This document shows, piece by piece, positions 25,356 to 36,284 of a stretch of DNA of 64,000 bases. Origin of the DNA: Plasmopara viticola (Eukaryota; Oomycota; Peronosporomycetes; Peronosporales; Peronosporaceae); NCBI GenBank assembly GCA_001695595.3, contig MBPM02000075.1, positions 327,768-391,767 on the forward strand, written 5' to 3'. Within the stretch, counting starts at the first letter, position 1. Each line of letters begins with the position of its first letter. Position numbers and translations under genes: made by a program. The notes beneath the pieces are model-generated. The model was not told where the DNA came from. It searched no databases and saw only the letters and a program-made list of their open reading frames with translations.

Positions 25356-26780
25356 TTGGACCAAGCGCACATACTGTTTAGACCAAATTCTTCCGTGATC
25401 GAAGTGTCAACACACTTAGGCGTGTCCGTCTTCAAGCTCTGTCAGTAGCGGCCAAGTTCTTGCCACTACGATGCGCAGTGAGACACAAATCCTTCAGATG
25501 CTCGACCGCGTTCATCGGGTAGATTCAAATACAGACTTGCACCGTGTTAACAGCGAAGTGTTTTGTCCGCCGCCCATGTTCAGCTCGAGTGCAAGTCGAT
25601 TTCCAGCGAAATTGCCTGTCGATGTCGCAGCAATATTCTAAGTGTGCGAATGGGCAGTGACTACTCAGCGACCAGCAGAATTTCGGTAATTTTCGGCGCT
25701 TGCCTTGATTGATTTAAGCTAGATTACGGTAAAAAGTTAGTGCCTCAAGTAAAAATGAAAGGCGGACACGTCCACCGATGTTGTGTGGAACCCACAATTG
25801 AACTGGAAGGGATTGTTTTCTCGATGTGGGCCAAATGACCACCAAGATCAGGAGGTGACTCAGGTGATCGAACTTTTTGTCTTCTGGTTCGGCGTCGGCT
25901 GATAAGAGTTGCCAATTTTATAAATTTTGGATCGTCTTCTATTGAAGCACGAGCTATGATGGACAACAGTCCATTGTTCGGCCACGACAATGACAACTAT
26001 ATGAAAAGCAGCCTAAATTTCATTATGGTGAATGAAGATTTGAAAACAATCTATTTCAGTGCCGCCCTCGTTGCAAATTGGCAGTACTTTACAACTTGTG
26101 GGTGTGATTGGGCCAAGCGCAAATTGTCAAGACACTTTGGCGCTTTTGTCTTTAGGACTGACTAACTGTCAGTGGAGGTCAAGTTCTTGCCACTGCGATG
26201 CGCAATGAGACACAAATTCTTTAGACACTCGACCGCGTTCATCGGGTAGACTCAATTGCCGACTTGCACCGTGTTTACAGCGAAGTGATCTGTCCGCCGC
26301 CCATGTATAGCTCGAGTGCAAGTCGAATTCCAGCGGAATTGCCTGTCGATGTCGCAGCAATTTCTTAGTGTGCGAATGGACAGTGACTAATCAGCGAACA
26401 GCAGAATTTTGGTATTCTTTGGCGCTTGCCTTAAATGAAATGCTCTGTAAGACACTGCTAGATAATGGAGAAGAGGAACAGCCTCAAGCAAAAATGAATG
26501 GCGGACACGTCCACTGATGTTGTGTGCAACCCATGGTTGAACAAGAAGGGATTTTTTTCTCGTTGTGGGCCAAATGACCACCAAGTGGTTTTACAAAGTG
26601 CGCTCCATTTTTTTTGCTTTGACGAGCCAAAGGTGATCACGGAGGCGACTTAGGTGATCAAATGTTTTGTCTGCTGCTCCGGCGTCGGTTGTTTTGTGTT
26701 GCCGGTTTTATAAATGTTGCACCGTTTTCTATTGAAGCAGAATTTATATTGGACAACAGTCCATTGCTGTATAGAGCTAG
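25225..26780. repeat. Two diverged satellite monomers, plus orientation
   Basis: The YGH gene end and its 3' flank repeat twice here (gccacgacaatgacaactat at about 25,980 is the second start). Both are opposite in orientation to the 1-10 kb array and clearly more diverged. The ORF at 25,956-26,165 repeats the NDNYM...ALVANWQ tail. This arrangement may represent the seed duplication for the large array. Confidence 0.85.
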
Positions 26781-26914
26781 AAGTGTTACGTTTATTCAAT
26801 GATTGGAATCAAATTCATTTCAAGGCAACCACAAGCCAGTAGGATAACCGTATTTATTTTTAGAGTGAGCAATATATTTTGCAATCAACCAAATAAGTAA
26901 CGTGAAAAAGCGAA

Positions 26915-26990
26915 CGTTAATTCGCACCATTTGATTGGCCGAAACACAAATAGAGAGAACGTCCCGCACTCGCAGAAAGCAATTGGGAAT
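26915..26990 (+). promoter_or_regulatory. CRN1 proximal promoter with CCAAT box
   Basis: ATTGG at 26,934-26,938 lies 57 bp before the ATG, preceded by ttcgcacca and followed by agagagaacgtcccgcac and agcaattggga. The same module stands before CRN2 (57 bp), CRN4 (57 bp, minus strand) and CRN3 (45 bp), and before the three CRN/membrane chimeras. Conservation across copies supports a core promoter. Confidence 0.6.
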
Positions 26991-28106
26991 ATGGTGAAGC
27001 TGGTGTGCGCGCTCGTTGGAGTGAAGGGAAACGCGTTCTCTGTGACGATCAATGTGAGCAATTTTGTGGATGACCTAAAGGATGCTATAAAGGCAGAGAC
27101 GAAGAACAAACTTAAGGCAGTCGATGCGGACAAGCTGCAGCTGTTCCTCGCCAGAAAGGGCGACAATACATGGCTCGATAGAAGCGGCGCGGAAGCTGTG
27201 ACGCTCGATGAGAATGGACATCCGGAAGGCTTTACGCACATGGATTCATTGTTGTGGATCAAGAACCCGACGAACTTTGGAGAGAGATTTGAGCCAAACG
27301 AAGGCGAAATACACGTGCTGGTGGTGGTTCCGACCGAAGAGAACACTTCCTCTCCATACGCAGCAATTGCTGCCACGTTGCTCCAACACACGTTCTTTAA
27401 CGTTCCCAGTACACCGATTTCGAGAACTCGAAAGCTGAAGAAGCAATTAATGAAGGACTACAAATGCGACTGTGGGAGAAACCAGAACGGCAACTCGATG
27501 CTTCTTTGCATGGTAATGAATATTGGTCTCCCGAGCCCTGTTGTGATTGCATCTCATATTTTCCGACAAGAACACGATCGCCTCAAAGGCGATTTTGTGC
27601 AAATTGAGGATATTGACGATGTGAGAAACGGATTGTTGTTATTCAAACCGATCGAAAGCGCCTTCGATGATGTCGACATTGCATTTCTTGTCGACAAGCA
27701 AGATCAATTCACATTAAAGATTTTCAATCCAATGATCAAGACGCAGCTGCTCGTGGACAGCTTGACTCAACAGCAATGGGATGTACTTGGAGGTGGATCC
27801 GTACCAGCACATTGGAGGTTAAGCACAAGTCCCATCTACGCTCCAAATGCGCCGCAATTCAATGTGCTCACAACATTTGGCGAGTTGGATGGTAAGGCAC
27901 TTCGTTTTCCAAGCGGGTCAACACTACGTCCTTTCAGGCGCTGTTTGTACCATCAAGCTCAGTTGGCCAGAGCAAAGGCGATTACCCAAGGATGGGTGCT
28001 GAAAGACTATAACTTCGATGACTTCTCGTCAGAAGGGCTGACATTAGAAGAAAAGATGAAATTGCTATTTTCTAGCAATTCGAACATTTCTGGAAGTCCG
28101 CCATAG
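26991..28106 (+). CDS. Crinkler (CRN) effector with HNH-like C-terminus (CRN1)
   Basis: Intact ORF of 371 residues from the ATG at 26,991. An upstream in-frame start at 26,931 is not used by the paralogues. The N-terminal header (1-115) has the CRN translocation motif LQLFLARK at 49-56, the DWL-type segment WLDRSGAEAVTLDE at 61-74 and the recombination motif HVLVVVP at 108-114. Residues about 155-330 resemble an HNH_2-type nuclease fold: ASHIF (His189), VRNGLLL (Asn213) and ESAFDDVDIAFLVD (222-235). The usual third metal-binding His is replaced (IESAFDD where a DLHRLFD-like motif is expected). CRN proteins are delivered into plant cells, where most act in the nucleus. No strong signal peptide is visible, as is common in this family. 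A PLV remnant begins about 65 bp downstream. Confidence 0.9.
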   Translation: MVKLVCALVGVKGNAFSVTINVSNFVDDLKDAIKAETKNKLKAVDADKLQLFLARKGDNTWLDRSGAEAVTLDENGHPEGFTHMDSLLWIKNPTNFGERFEPNEGEIHVLVVVPTEENTSSPYAAIAATLLQHTFFNVPSTPISRTRKLKKQLMKDYKCDCGRNQNGNSMLLCMVMNIGLPSPVVIASHIFRQEHDRLKGDFVQIEDIDDVRNGLLLFKPIESAFDDVDIAFLVDKQDQFTLKIFNPMIKTQLLVDSLTQQQWDVLGGGSVPAHWRLSTSPIYAPNAPQFNVLTTFGELDGKALRFPSGSTLRPFRRCLYHQAQLARAKAITQGWVLKDYNFDDFSSEGLTLEEKMKLLFSSNSNISGSPP

Positions 28107-28498
28107 CGGTTTCAATCACATTATCGTGGACGGTGATATAACTGTTGAAACATTTTCCTCCACACTCCAAAACTACAGACGTCTATGTGGTAAATGGGGT
28201 ATGCTCATTCATGATTTATGAAGATAATCCAGGATAACAATTTAATTTGGTCACGATTAAATCGTATTCTGTAACTTTGTTATGAAAAAGATACTGTAAG
28301 AACTCGATCTCGTTACTTCATCGCGTAGTGGCAGCTATTGAATGACATTTTCATTACATCCAGAAAAGACCTATCATCTGATCAACACATGTTGTGTTGA
28401 TTTTCTACATCTGTGATTATGTTGATGATTCAAATTGGTATAGTTTTGTGCTTTGGTACTTCTACCCATCCAGTCTAGCCATTTTGTTGTGAAGTCTT

Positions 28499-28618
28499 AT
28501 TAGTGATGACAGGTCCTCGATCGGTACAACTTTGTTGTCATCAACGACATTAACAACTTGCTTGTCTTTGCTAACACTGACAACTGAATACGTACTAGTT
28601 GTTGAATAGAATCACTCA
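28499..28618 (-). pseudogene. Capsid gene 5' stub (PLV copy I)
   Basis: The minus strand from 28,618 matches the start of the capsid ORF at 47,989 (codons for SVSKDK and VNVVDDN are recognisable) and then diverges at about 28,500. It is far too short to function. Confidence 0.65.
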
Positions 28619-28684
28619 TTATTGAAATTGAAGGTTTTTGCCTATTTTAGTATGGTTAGCTATATATAAGAATTACATAAATAT

Positions 28685-29010
28685 AATTAATTGGGTGAAT
28701 CAACCGCTAATGAATTGCAACAACTTGCGAATCAGCTAAACGTTCATACCAATTGGAGATTACCGTTAGGGCGACGCTCAAGAGTCCTAGGTTTGAGAGC
28801 AATTTCTCTAGCTGTCAGGCTGTCAATGCTTTACGAGGAAATAGGCTATATTATATTACTTCGATTAGACTCAGGTGTTAGCCATTGGGTTTGTTTGTAC
28901 AACAATGAATGCTTTGATTAGGGCCTCGAAGAATTTTGGGTGATATGAAATGTAATAATAAACAGTACAAGGGACCTATGATAATTATTGGGGTTTATAC
29001 CAAACAACAC
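28685..29010 (+). pseudogene. Ulp1/adenain-like cysteine protease remnant (PLV copy I)
   Basis: Contains the His-box signature SGVSHWVCLYNNECFD typical of viral Ulp1/adenain-type maturation proteases, in an ORF that stops at 28,921. In the 47.6 kb copy the motif continues into DSMGLGPP. The region for the catalytic Cys is not recognisable. Role by family: processing of capsid proteins during virion maturation. This copy is dead. Confidence 0.65.
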
Positions 29011-29432
29011 AATCGACCTGACTTATTGACGACTTAATACACAAGTTTCACTTCGTTAATATAAAGTTATTATAAATAAAATCAGACGATACAGAGGACC
29101 TGAAGTGATTAGAGTTGCTCCAAAAGAGGATAGAATCGATGTGATAATAAAGAAATTGGAACTTGTTCGACGGTCGAAGACCTTTCGAACTTCGATCAGA
29201 TACTTGTACAAATCACTCGTTATTTCGGTATCTACCGGTTCATTTACTTGCCATCTTCAGCATAACCAGTATCATCGGTATATCGGATTGATACGTGCTA
29301 TTTTTGTCTAAGAAGATATATTTCTTTAACATTTGCAGTTACCCAAATAAGTAATGTCAAAAACCCAACGTTGGGTTGCACCTTTTGATTGGCTAAAATT
29401 AAAAGAGAAAAAACGACTTGCACTCGCATAAA

Positions 29433-29884
29433 CATCGTGAAACTGTTATGCGCGCTCCTTGGAATTAACGGGAACGCGATACCCGTGACGATCGATGCAA
29501 GCGAGTCTGTGGGAGACTTGAAGGGTGCGATTAAGAAAAATAAAAACGAACAAGATCGCGTGTGATGCAGATGAATTGGAGCTGTTCCTCGCCAGGAAGG
29601 GCGACAATACATTGCTCGGTAAAAGCGGCGCGGAAGCTTTGACGCTCGATGAGAATGAATATCTGGAAGGCTTTACACACATGGATCCGTTGTTGTGGAC
29701 CAAGATCCCGACGAACTTGCTCGTGAGCGATGCAATCATTCGTCGTACATTCGGCCAAGCGTATTGTATCTACTTTTTGCTACAAGCGCTGGCACTGCTT
29801 CGAGCGCAAGTTGCATCCCCCGAGAACCACTTGAAGTTGCACTGGATCAACATTCTCTTTCTTGGTGCATTAAGCTGCGCATAA
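29433..29884 (+). pseudogene. CRN N-terminus / membrane-protein chimera (copy I)
   Basis: A CRN header (LELFLARK, SGAEALTLDENEY, FTHMDPLLWTK) continues in frame at LLVSDAI into the second exon of the multi-pass membrane protein gene at 42.6 kb (RRTFGQAYCIYFLLQA, HWINILFLGALSCA). The expected ATG is ATC at 29,433, a frameshift lies near 29,545, and a TAC-to-TAA change ends the membrane part early at 29,882. All three copies of the chimera in the window share the lost start and this nonsense change. They therefore descend from one already-broken gene. Confidence 0.8.
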
Positions 29885-30059
29885 GGCTACTTTCTTGTCA
29901 TTAAGTCAATCAAGGCATTTGAGCTACCAGGCATGGAGAAGGGGTTGCTGTGATTTGAGCGTTATATAGCAACTGACGCAAGCAAAGTGGAGTAGGACCT
30001 CTATGTATCGTAAACCTTCTATAGACCTTTAAGAGTTGACTAGCTATATTGTTTAAATA

Positions 30060-31268
30060 TTAAGAGGGTCATCAAAGGTACCGGTAGGGGTCCTAGATAC
30101 TTGACTCCCAGTCTGAGGATCCACAGAAAAATGACTTGTGATTGGGCCCTCTGCACTAGAAGAGCGAGGTGCTGCAGCACGAGACGCTGGTGTTGTGGAT
30201 GCTAACCAGCGCGTAACCCAATGGAAGGTGACAGTGAAGTGACAGCAGGTTGGACCGATGTCGAGAAGAGCTCGCGCTTCTTCCTTACTACGAGTAGATT
30301 AACAGGATTGGCTGCAGTGCTGCCTTCCGAAGCTTGACCCGTATCCTAAGTAAAATCCGAAGGCTGCAAGTTTTGCTTGCCGATGGCGTTCTTGGTCGGA
30401 GTTTGCTCTTTGAAAGCCACTTGAGACTGGGCTTGACTTTTCGCTTTCTTACGCGCCTTCTTTGGTGTCGCAAACATTCGACGCATCTTGGCCTTGTTCA
30501 AAGCAATTTGATCTGTGTACAAACGACACAAACCAGGTCATTATCGCGTACTACTAGGGCAATAACAAATGAACTTTTGTAGCTCACCTTCGTAACGTAC
30601 GCTCGTCCCAAAGAAACCCTCTTCAAAGTGAATTAACGAAATGTAGCCATCCGCTGCCGAAATACTCAGTGTCTGTCCGTCTGCAGTCCACGAAGCGTCA
30701 GTCAAGTCTGCATTGCGCAGGTCCTTTATCGTGCTAATTGGGTGAGCTTGCTGTTACGGCAACCGTCAACTCTGGTCAGCTAGCGCAACCATGAAACAAA
30801 TTTGAAATAGTAAAATGTACCTGAGTGTCGTAGATGGTGACAGTGTCGAATGTGATCACAGAGAAGACGAAGCGTAATTATGTTTGATGGAAAGTAGACA
30901 CTGGAGAGTTTTCACCTTGGCGACGTAAATTGTACATTACAGGGCCACAGCGGACGGCCAGTGAAGCCACGTGAGTAAGTTCATATGAGACGCCGACTCG
31001 TTAGCGCAAAAAGTCCCAGTTGATGTCGGAAAGTAGTTTCCATCAGGTGTCTAAGCAGATCATCTTGCAAACGCTGGACATGTATCATCTAGAAACATTC
31101 GATGTTTCGGCAAAGCCAAAGCTTTCGTGGTTGCATCCCCGAAGTCGCTCCGACAGCTTAGTTCTGGATGTTCTTCTCGTCCACCTTGTCGTTCTTGGTT
31201 GTTGTCGCTGACGAATTTGATTTGCTGGGTTGCGTACAAAATTCACGAGATTTTAACGTCTGAATACG
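30060..31268 (-). pseudogene. CAF-1 p60 3' fragment (copy I)
   Basis: Matches the last four exons of the CAF-1 p60 gene in order, including the intron positions, up to the breakpoint gtctgaatac at 31,260 (equivalent to 44,520 in the full gene). The Lys-rich segment KKARKKAKSQAQSQ is retained near 30,440. The copy lacks the 5' half and has frame changes. It keeps the agag form of the C-terminal tail that the full-length locus has lost by 1 bp. Confidence 0.85.
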
Positions 31269-31600
31269 CCGCTCGTGAAGTGATCGACAAGTTGTCGCAC
31301 GCAAAAGGGTTCATTTTGAGCACCAAAAAATCGGAAACCGCTAATCATACTTGATGTCGGAGTTTTGCATCGCAATGATCAATAGGGGCTGACGCTAGTT
31401 TTCTCCATATATGCATATGAACACTCAAAACACGAGTGTCCAATATAATCATTTCTCTTTTCAAAAAGGGGTTGTGAGCTGTGTTTACAAATTGGAGATA
31501 TAGAGCTTGAAGTATTACGGTTATTTTATGATCGAAACCACTTTCATTAAAAGGCAATCAGAAGCCAAAACGATGACCGTATTTATTTATAGAGTCAGCA
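31269..31600 (+). pseudogene. FAR1/MULE transposase N-terminal scrap and CRN2 upstream DNA
   Basis: Directly after the CAF-1 breakpoint the plus strand encodes AAREVIDKLSHAKGF, which matches AAREVIDKLMLTEGF of the FAR1-like ORF at 62.2 kb and resembles the N-terminal domain of the MULE transposase at 52.7 kb. It is out of context and non-functional. The remaining 240 bp are the AT-rich upstream region shared by the CRN genes. I see nothing else in it. Confidence 0.55.
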
Positions 31601-31629
31601 ATAATTTTGCAATGAACCAAGTGAAAAAC

Positions 31630-31709
31630 CCAACCTTTATTTGCACCATTTCATTGGCTGAAATACGAATAGAGAGAACGTCCCGCATTTTCAGAAAGCA
31701 ATTGGGATC
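31630..31709 (+). promoter_or_regulatory. CRN2 proximal promoter with CCAAT box
   Basis: ATTGG at 31,653-31,657 lies 57 bp upstream of the ATG in the same context as CRN1 (tttgcacca before, agagagaacgtcccgca after). It adjoins a pseudogene, so any transcription here would make a broken message. Confidence 0.55.
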
Positions 31710-32809
31710 ATGATCAAGCTAGTGTGCGCGCCCGTTGGAGTGAAGGGAAACCCATTCCCCGTGAAGATCGATGCGAGCGATCTTGTGGGATACTTGAAGA
31801 AGGCCATCGCGGAAGATCAGAAGTATGACTTTGCAGCGAGCAAGCTGGAGCTGTTCCTCGCCAGGAAGGGCGACAATACATGGCTCGATAGAAGCGGCGC
31901 GGAAGGTTTGACGCTCGATGAGAATGGACACCCCGAGGCTTTTGCACATGGGACGAGTTAAACTGGATTGAGGATTACTACGGCGAAGAATTTCAAGCAA
32001 AACGAGGGGAAATCCACGTGTTGGTGGTGATTCCAACCGAAGAGGACACTTTCTCTCCATACGCAGCAATTGCTGCCACGTTGCTCCAACACACGTTCTT
32101 TAACGTTCCCAGTACACCGATTTCGAGAACTCAAAAGCTGAAGAAGCAATTAATGAAGGACTACAAATGCGATTGTGGGAGAAACCAGAACGGTGACTCG
32201 ATGCTTCTTTGCATGGTAATGAATATCGGTCTACCGAGCCCTGTTGTGATTGCATCTCATATTTTTCGACGAGAACACGATCGCCTCAAAGGTGATTTTG
32301 TGCAAATTGAGGATATTGACGATGTGAGAAACGGATTGCTGTTATTCAAACCGATCGAAAGCGCCTTCGATGACCTCGATATTGCGTTTCTTGTCGACAA
32401 GCAAGATCAGTTCACATTAAAGATTTTCAATCCAATGATCAAGACGCAGCTGCTCGTGGACAGCTTGACTCAACAGCAATGGGATGTACTTGGAGGTGGA
32501 TCCGTACCAGCACATTGGAGGTTAAGCACAAGTCCCATCTACGCTTCAAATGCGCCGCAATTCAATGTGCTCACAACATTTGGCGAGTTGGATGGTAAGA
32601 CACTTCGTTTTCCAAGCGGGTCAACACTACGTCCTTTCAGGCGCTGTTTGTACCATCAAGCTCAGTTGGCCAGAGCAAAGGCGATTACCCAAGGATGGGT
32701 GCTGAAAGACTATAACTTCGATGACTTCTCGTCAGAAGGGCTGACATTAGAAGAAAAGATGAAATTGCTATTTTCTAGCAATTCGAACATTTCTGGAAGT
32801 CCGCCATAG
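31710..32809 (+). pseudogene. Crinkler with HNH-like C-terminus, frameshifted (CRN2)
   Basis: The ATG at 31,710 opens a CRN header with LELFLARK and WLDRSGAEGLTLDE that ends at 31,961. A frame change near 31,947 separates it from an open frame that carries HVLVVIP (near 32,010) and the complete HNH-like C-terminal region to 32,809. This C-terminus is almost identical to CRN1 (VRNGLLL, ESAFDDLDIAFLVD). The header is a mosaic: its first 55 residues resemble CRN4 (MxKLVCAPVGVKGNPFPVK), the next part resembles CRN1. One small indel is the only defect seen, so loss may be recent, or a sequencing error could explain it. Confidence 0.85.
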
Positions 32810-32874
32810 CGGTTTCAATCACATTATCGTGGACGGTGATATAACTGTTGAAACATTTTCCTCCACACTCCAAA

Positions 32875-34040
32875 ACTACAGACGTCTATGTGGTAAATGG
32901 GGTATGCTCATTTATAATTTATGAAGATAATCCAGGATAACAATTTAATTTGGTCACGATTAAATCGTATTCTGTAACTTTGTTATGAAAAAGATACTGT
33001 AAGAACTCCATCTCGTTACTTCATCGCGTAGTGGCAGCTATTGAATGACATTTTCATTACATCCAGAAAAGACCTATCATCTGATCAACACATGTTGTGT
33101 TGATTTTCTACGTCTGTGATTATGTTGATGATTCAAATTGGTATAGTTTTGTGCTTTGGTACTTCTACCCATCCAGTCTAGCCATTTTGTTGTGAAGTCT
33201 TATTAGTGATGACAAGTCCCCGATCGGTACAACTTTGTTGTCATCAACGACATTAACAACTTGCTTGTCTTTGCTAACACTGACAACTGAATACGTACTA
33301 GTTGTTGAATAGAATCACTCATTATTGAAATTGAAGGTTTTTGCCTATTTTAGTATGGTTAGCTATATATAAGAATTACATAAATATAATTAATTGGGTG
33401 AATCAACCGCTAATGAATTGCAACAACTTGCGAATCAGCTAAACGTTCATACCAATTGGAAATTACCGTTAGGGCGACACTCGAGAGCCCTAGGTTTGAG
33501 AGCAATTTCTCTAGCTTTCAGGCTGTCAAAGCTTTACGAGGAAATAGAGGCTATATTATATTACTTCGATTAGACTCAGGTGTTAGCCATTGGGTTTGTT
33601 TGTACAACAATGAATGCTTTGATTAGGGCCTCGAAGAATTTTGGGTGATATGAAATGTAGTAATAAACAGAACAAGGGACCTATGATAATTATTGGGGTT
33701 TATACCAAACAACACAATCGACCTGACTTATTGACGACTTAATACACAAGTTTCACTTCGTTAATATAAAGTTATTATAAATAAAATCAGACGATACAGA
33801 GGACCTGAAGTGATTAGAGTTGCTCCAAAAGAGGATAGAATCGATGTGATAACAAAGAAATTGGAACTTGTTCGACGGTCGAAGACCTTTCGAACTTCGA
33901 TCAGATACTTGTACAAATCACTCGTTATTTCGGTATCTACCGGTTCATTTACTTGCCATCTTCAGCATAACCAGTATCATCGGTATATCGGATTGATACG
34001 TGCTATTTTTGTCTAAGAAGATATATTTTTTTAACATTTG
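32875..34040. mobile_element. Internally deleted Polinton-like virus remnant (copy II)
   Basis: Near-identical to copy I at an offset of about 4,705 bp, with the same deletions, capsid stub (minus, near 33,200-33,320), degraded protease (plus, 33,390-33,715, with one additional frame change near 33,545) and ORF2/ORF1 join (33,810-34,020). It duplicated with the tandem segment, so it is not evidence for an independent insertion. Confidence 0.7.
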
Positions 34041-34137
34041 CAGTTACCCAAATAAGTAATGTCAAAAACCCAACGTTGGGTTGCACCTTTTGATTGGCTA
34101 AAATTAAAAGAGAAAAAACGACTTGCACTCGCATAAA

Positions 34138-34589
34138 CATCGTGAAACTGTTATGCGCGCTCCTTGGAATTAACGGGAACGCGATACCCGTGACGATCGA
34201 TGCAAGCGAGTCTGTGGGAGACTTGAAGGGTGCGATTAAGAAAAATAAAAACGAACAAGATCGCGTGTGATGCAGATGAATTGGAGCTGTTCCTCGCCAG
34301 GAAGGGCGACAATACATTGCTCGGTAAAAGCGGCGCGGAAGCTTTGACGCTCGATGAGAATGAATATCTGGAAGGCTTTACACACATGGATCCGTTGTTG
34401 TGGACCAAGATCCCGACGAACTTGCTCGTGAGCGATGCAATCATTCGTCGTACATTCGGCCAAGCGTATTGTATCTACTTTTTGCTACAAGCGCTGGCAC
34501 TGCTTCGAGCGCAAGTTGCATCCCCCGAGAACCACTTGAAGTTGCACTGGATCAACATTCTCTTTCTTGGTGCATTAAGCTGCGCGTAA
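34138..34589 (+). pseudogene. CRN N-terminus / membrane-protein chimera (copy II)
   Basis: Same structure and defects as copy I: ATC in place of ATG, a frameshift near 34,250, in-frame CRN-to-membrane junction at LLVSDAI, and TAA at 34,587. It differs by only a few bases. Confidence 0.8.
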
Positions 34590-34758
34590 GGCTACTTTCT
34601 TGTCATTAAGTCAATCAAGGCATTTGAGCTACCAGGCATGGAGAAGGGGTTGCTGTGATTTGAGCGCTTGCATAGCAACTGACGCAAGCAAAGTGGAGTA
34701 GGACCTCTGTGAATTTTAAACCCTCTATAGACTTTGCAGTGTTGACTAGCTATATTGT

Positions 34759-35995
34759 TCAAATAACGAGAGGGTCATCAAAGATACCGGTAGGGGTCCT
34801 AGATACTTGACTCCCAGTCTGAGAATCCGCAGTAGAATGACTTGTGATTGGGCCCTTTGCACCAGAAGAGCGAGGTGCTGGAGCACGAGACGCTGGTGTT
34901 GTGGATGCCAACGGACTCTTGTCAGCGCACAACCCAATAAAAGGTGACAGTGAAGTGACAGCAGGTTGGACCGATGTCGAGGAGAGCTTGCGCTTTTTTC
35001 TTACTACGAGTACATTGATAGGATTGGCTGCAGTGCTGCCTTCCGAAGCGTGACCCGTATCCTTAATAGAATCCGCAGGCTGCAGGTTTTGCTTGCCGAT
35101 GGCGTTCTTGGTCGGCGTTTGCTCTTTTAAAGCCACTTGCGACTGGGCTTCGACGCATCTTGGCTTCGTTCAAAGCAATTTGATCTGCGTGCAAACGACA
35201 CAAACCAGGTCATTATTGCGTGCTACTAGGGCAATAACAAATGAACTTTTGAAGCTCACCTTCGTAACGTACGCTCGTCCCAAAGAAACCCTCTTCAAAG
35301 TGAATGAACGAAATGTAGCCATCCGCTGCCGAAATACTCAGTGTCTGTCCGTCTGCAGTCCATGAAGCGTCAGTCAAGTCTGCATAGTGCAGGTCCTTTA
35401 TCATGCTAATTGGGTGAGCTTGCTGTTACGGCAACCGTCAACTCTGGTCAGCTAGCGCAACCACGAAACAAATTTGAAATAGTAAAATGTACCTGAGTGT
35501 CGTAAGTGTTGACAGCGTCGAGTGTGATCACAGCAAAGACGTAGCGTAATTCTGTTTGGAGAAAAATAGACATTGCAGAGTCTTCACCTTGGCGACGTAA
35601 TTTGTACATTACAGGGCTACAGCGAACGGCCAGTGAAGCCTATTCCTGTCCGGGTAAGTGGAGTGTTGGCTGGCCCAATTACCCACGTGAATAAGCGTAC
35701 ACTGTATTTACGGTGGACGCCGACTCGTTAGCGCAAACAGTCCCAGTTGGTGTCAGAAAGTAGTTTCCATCAGGTGTCCGCGCAAATCGTCTTGCAAACG
35801 CTGGACACGTATTATCCAGAAACATTCGATGTTTTGGAAGCTTTCGTGGTTGCATTCCCCCGAAGTCGCTCCGACAGCTTCGTCCTGAATGTTATCCTCG
35901 TCCAACTTGTCGTCCTTGGTTGTTGTCGCTGACGAATTTGATTTGCTGGGCTGCGTAGGAAACTCACGAGTTTTTAACGTCTGAATACGCCGCTC
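34759..35995 (-). pseudogene. CAF-1 p60 3' fragment (copy II)
   Basis: Covers the last four exons of CAF-1 p60 up to the breakpoint gtctgaatac near 35,990. The final exon is open for 125 codons (34,759-35,136) and ends in QVSRTPTGIFDDPL. A deletion of about 54 bp near 35,147 removes the MFATPKKARKKAK segment. The fragment at 49.2 kb has the same deletion, whereas copy I does not. Confidence 0.85.
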
Positions 35996-36284
35996 GTGAA
36001 GTGATCGACAAATTGACGCACGCAGAAGGGTTCTTTTTGAGCACCAATAATCGCATCGAGTGGGAAACCGCTAAAGAGGGTTGATGTCGGAGTTTTGCAT
36101 CACGATTCATAGGATCAATAGGGGCTGACGCTAGTTCTCCCAGATATGCATATGAATACACAAACCACGAGTGTCCAATAAGTTTATATCTCTTCTCTTG
36201 CCAAGGTTAATGTTGAGGGTTCGAGTCCCTTTTCTTGCTTTTCAATAATGAGATGGACCCGATGGTATCTCCATAATAATTTAA
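35996..36284. other. FAR1 scrap, CRN-type upstream DNA and a tRNA-like T-arm
   Basis: 35,996-36,060 repeats the AAREVIDKL FAR1-like scrap. At 36,214-36,226 there is a perfect B-box-like T-arm (gggttcgagtccc). No D-arm, anticodon arm or acceptor stem pairs with it, so it is at most a tRNA-derived (SINE-like) fragment. The remainder is AT-rich and unremarkable. Confidence 0.35.

Larger units (their letters stand above)
28170..29335. mobile_element. Internally deleted Polinton-like virus remnant (copy I)
   Basis: Non-autonomous relative of the element at 46.9-49.1 kb. In order it holds a right-end sequence (28,190-28,490), the first 30-odd codons of the capsid gene on the minus strand (start at 28,618), a degraded protease on the plus strand (28,685-29,010), and a join between the start of ORF2 (29,105) and the start of ORF1 (to about 29,320). 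The interior of ORF1, ORF2 and the capsid gene is missing. Copies II (32.9 kb), III (36.5 kb, partial) and IV (53 kb) share the same deletion points. Boundaries are approximate and terminal repeats were not identified. Confidence 0.7.

Noticed and set aside
26885..27391. 168-codon minus-strand ORF opposite CRN1 (also 36,950-37,444)
   Set aside because: Shadow frame of the conserved CRN header; it appears wherever the header does and has no own features.
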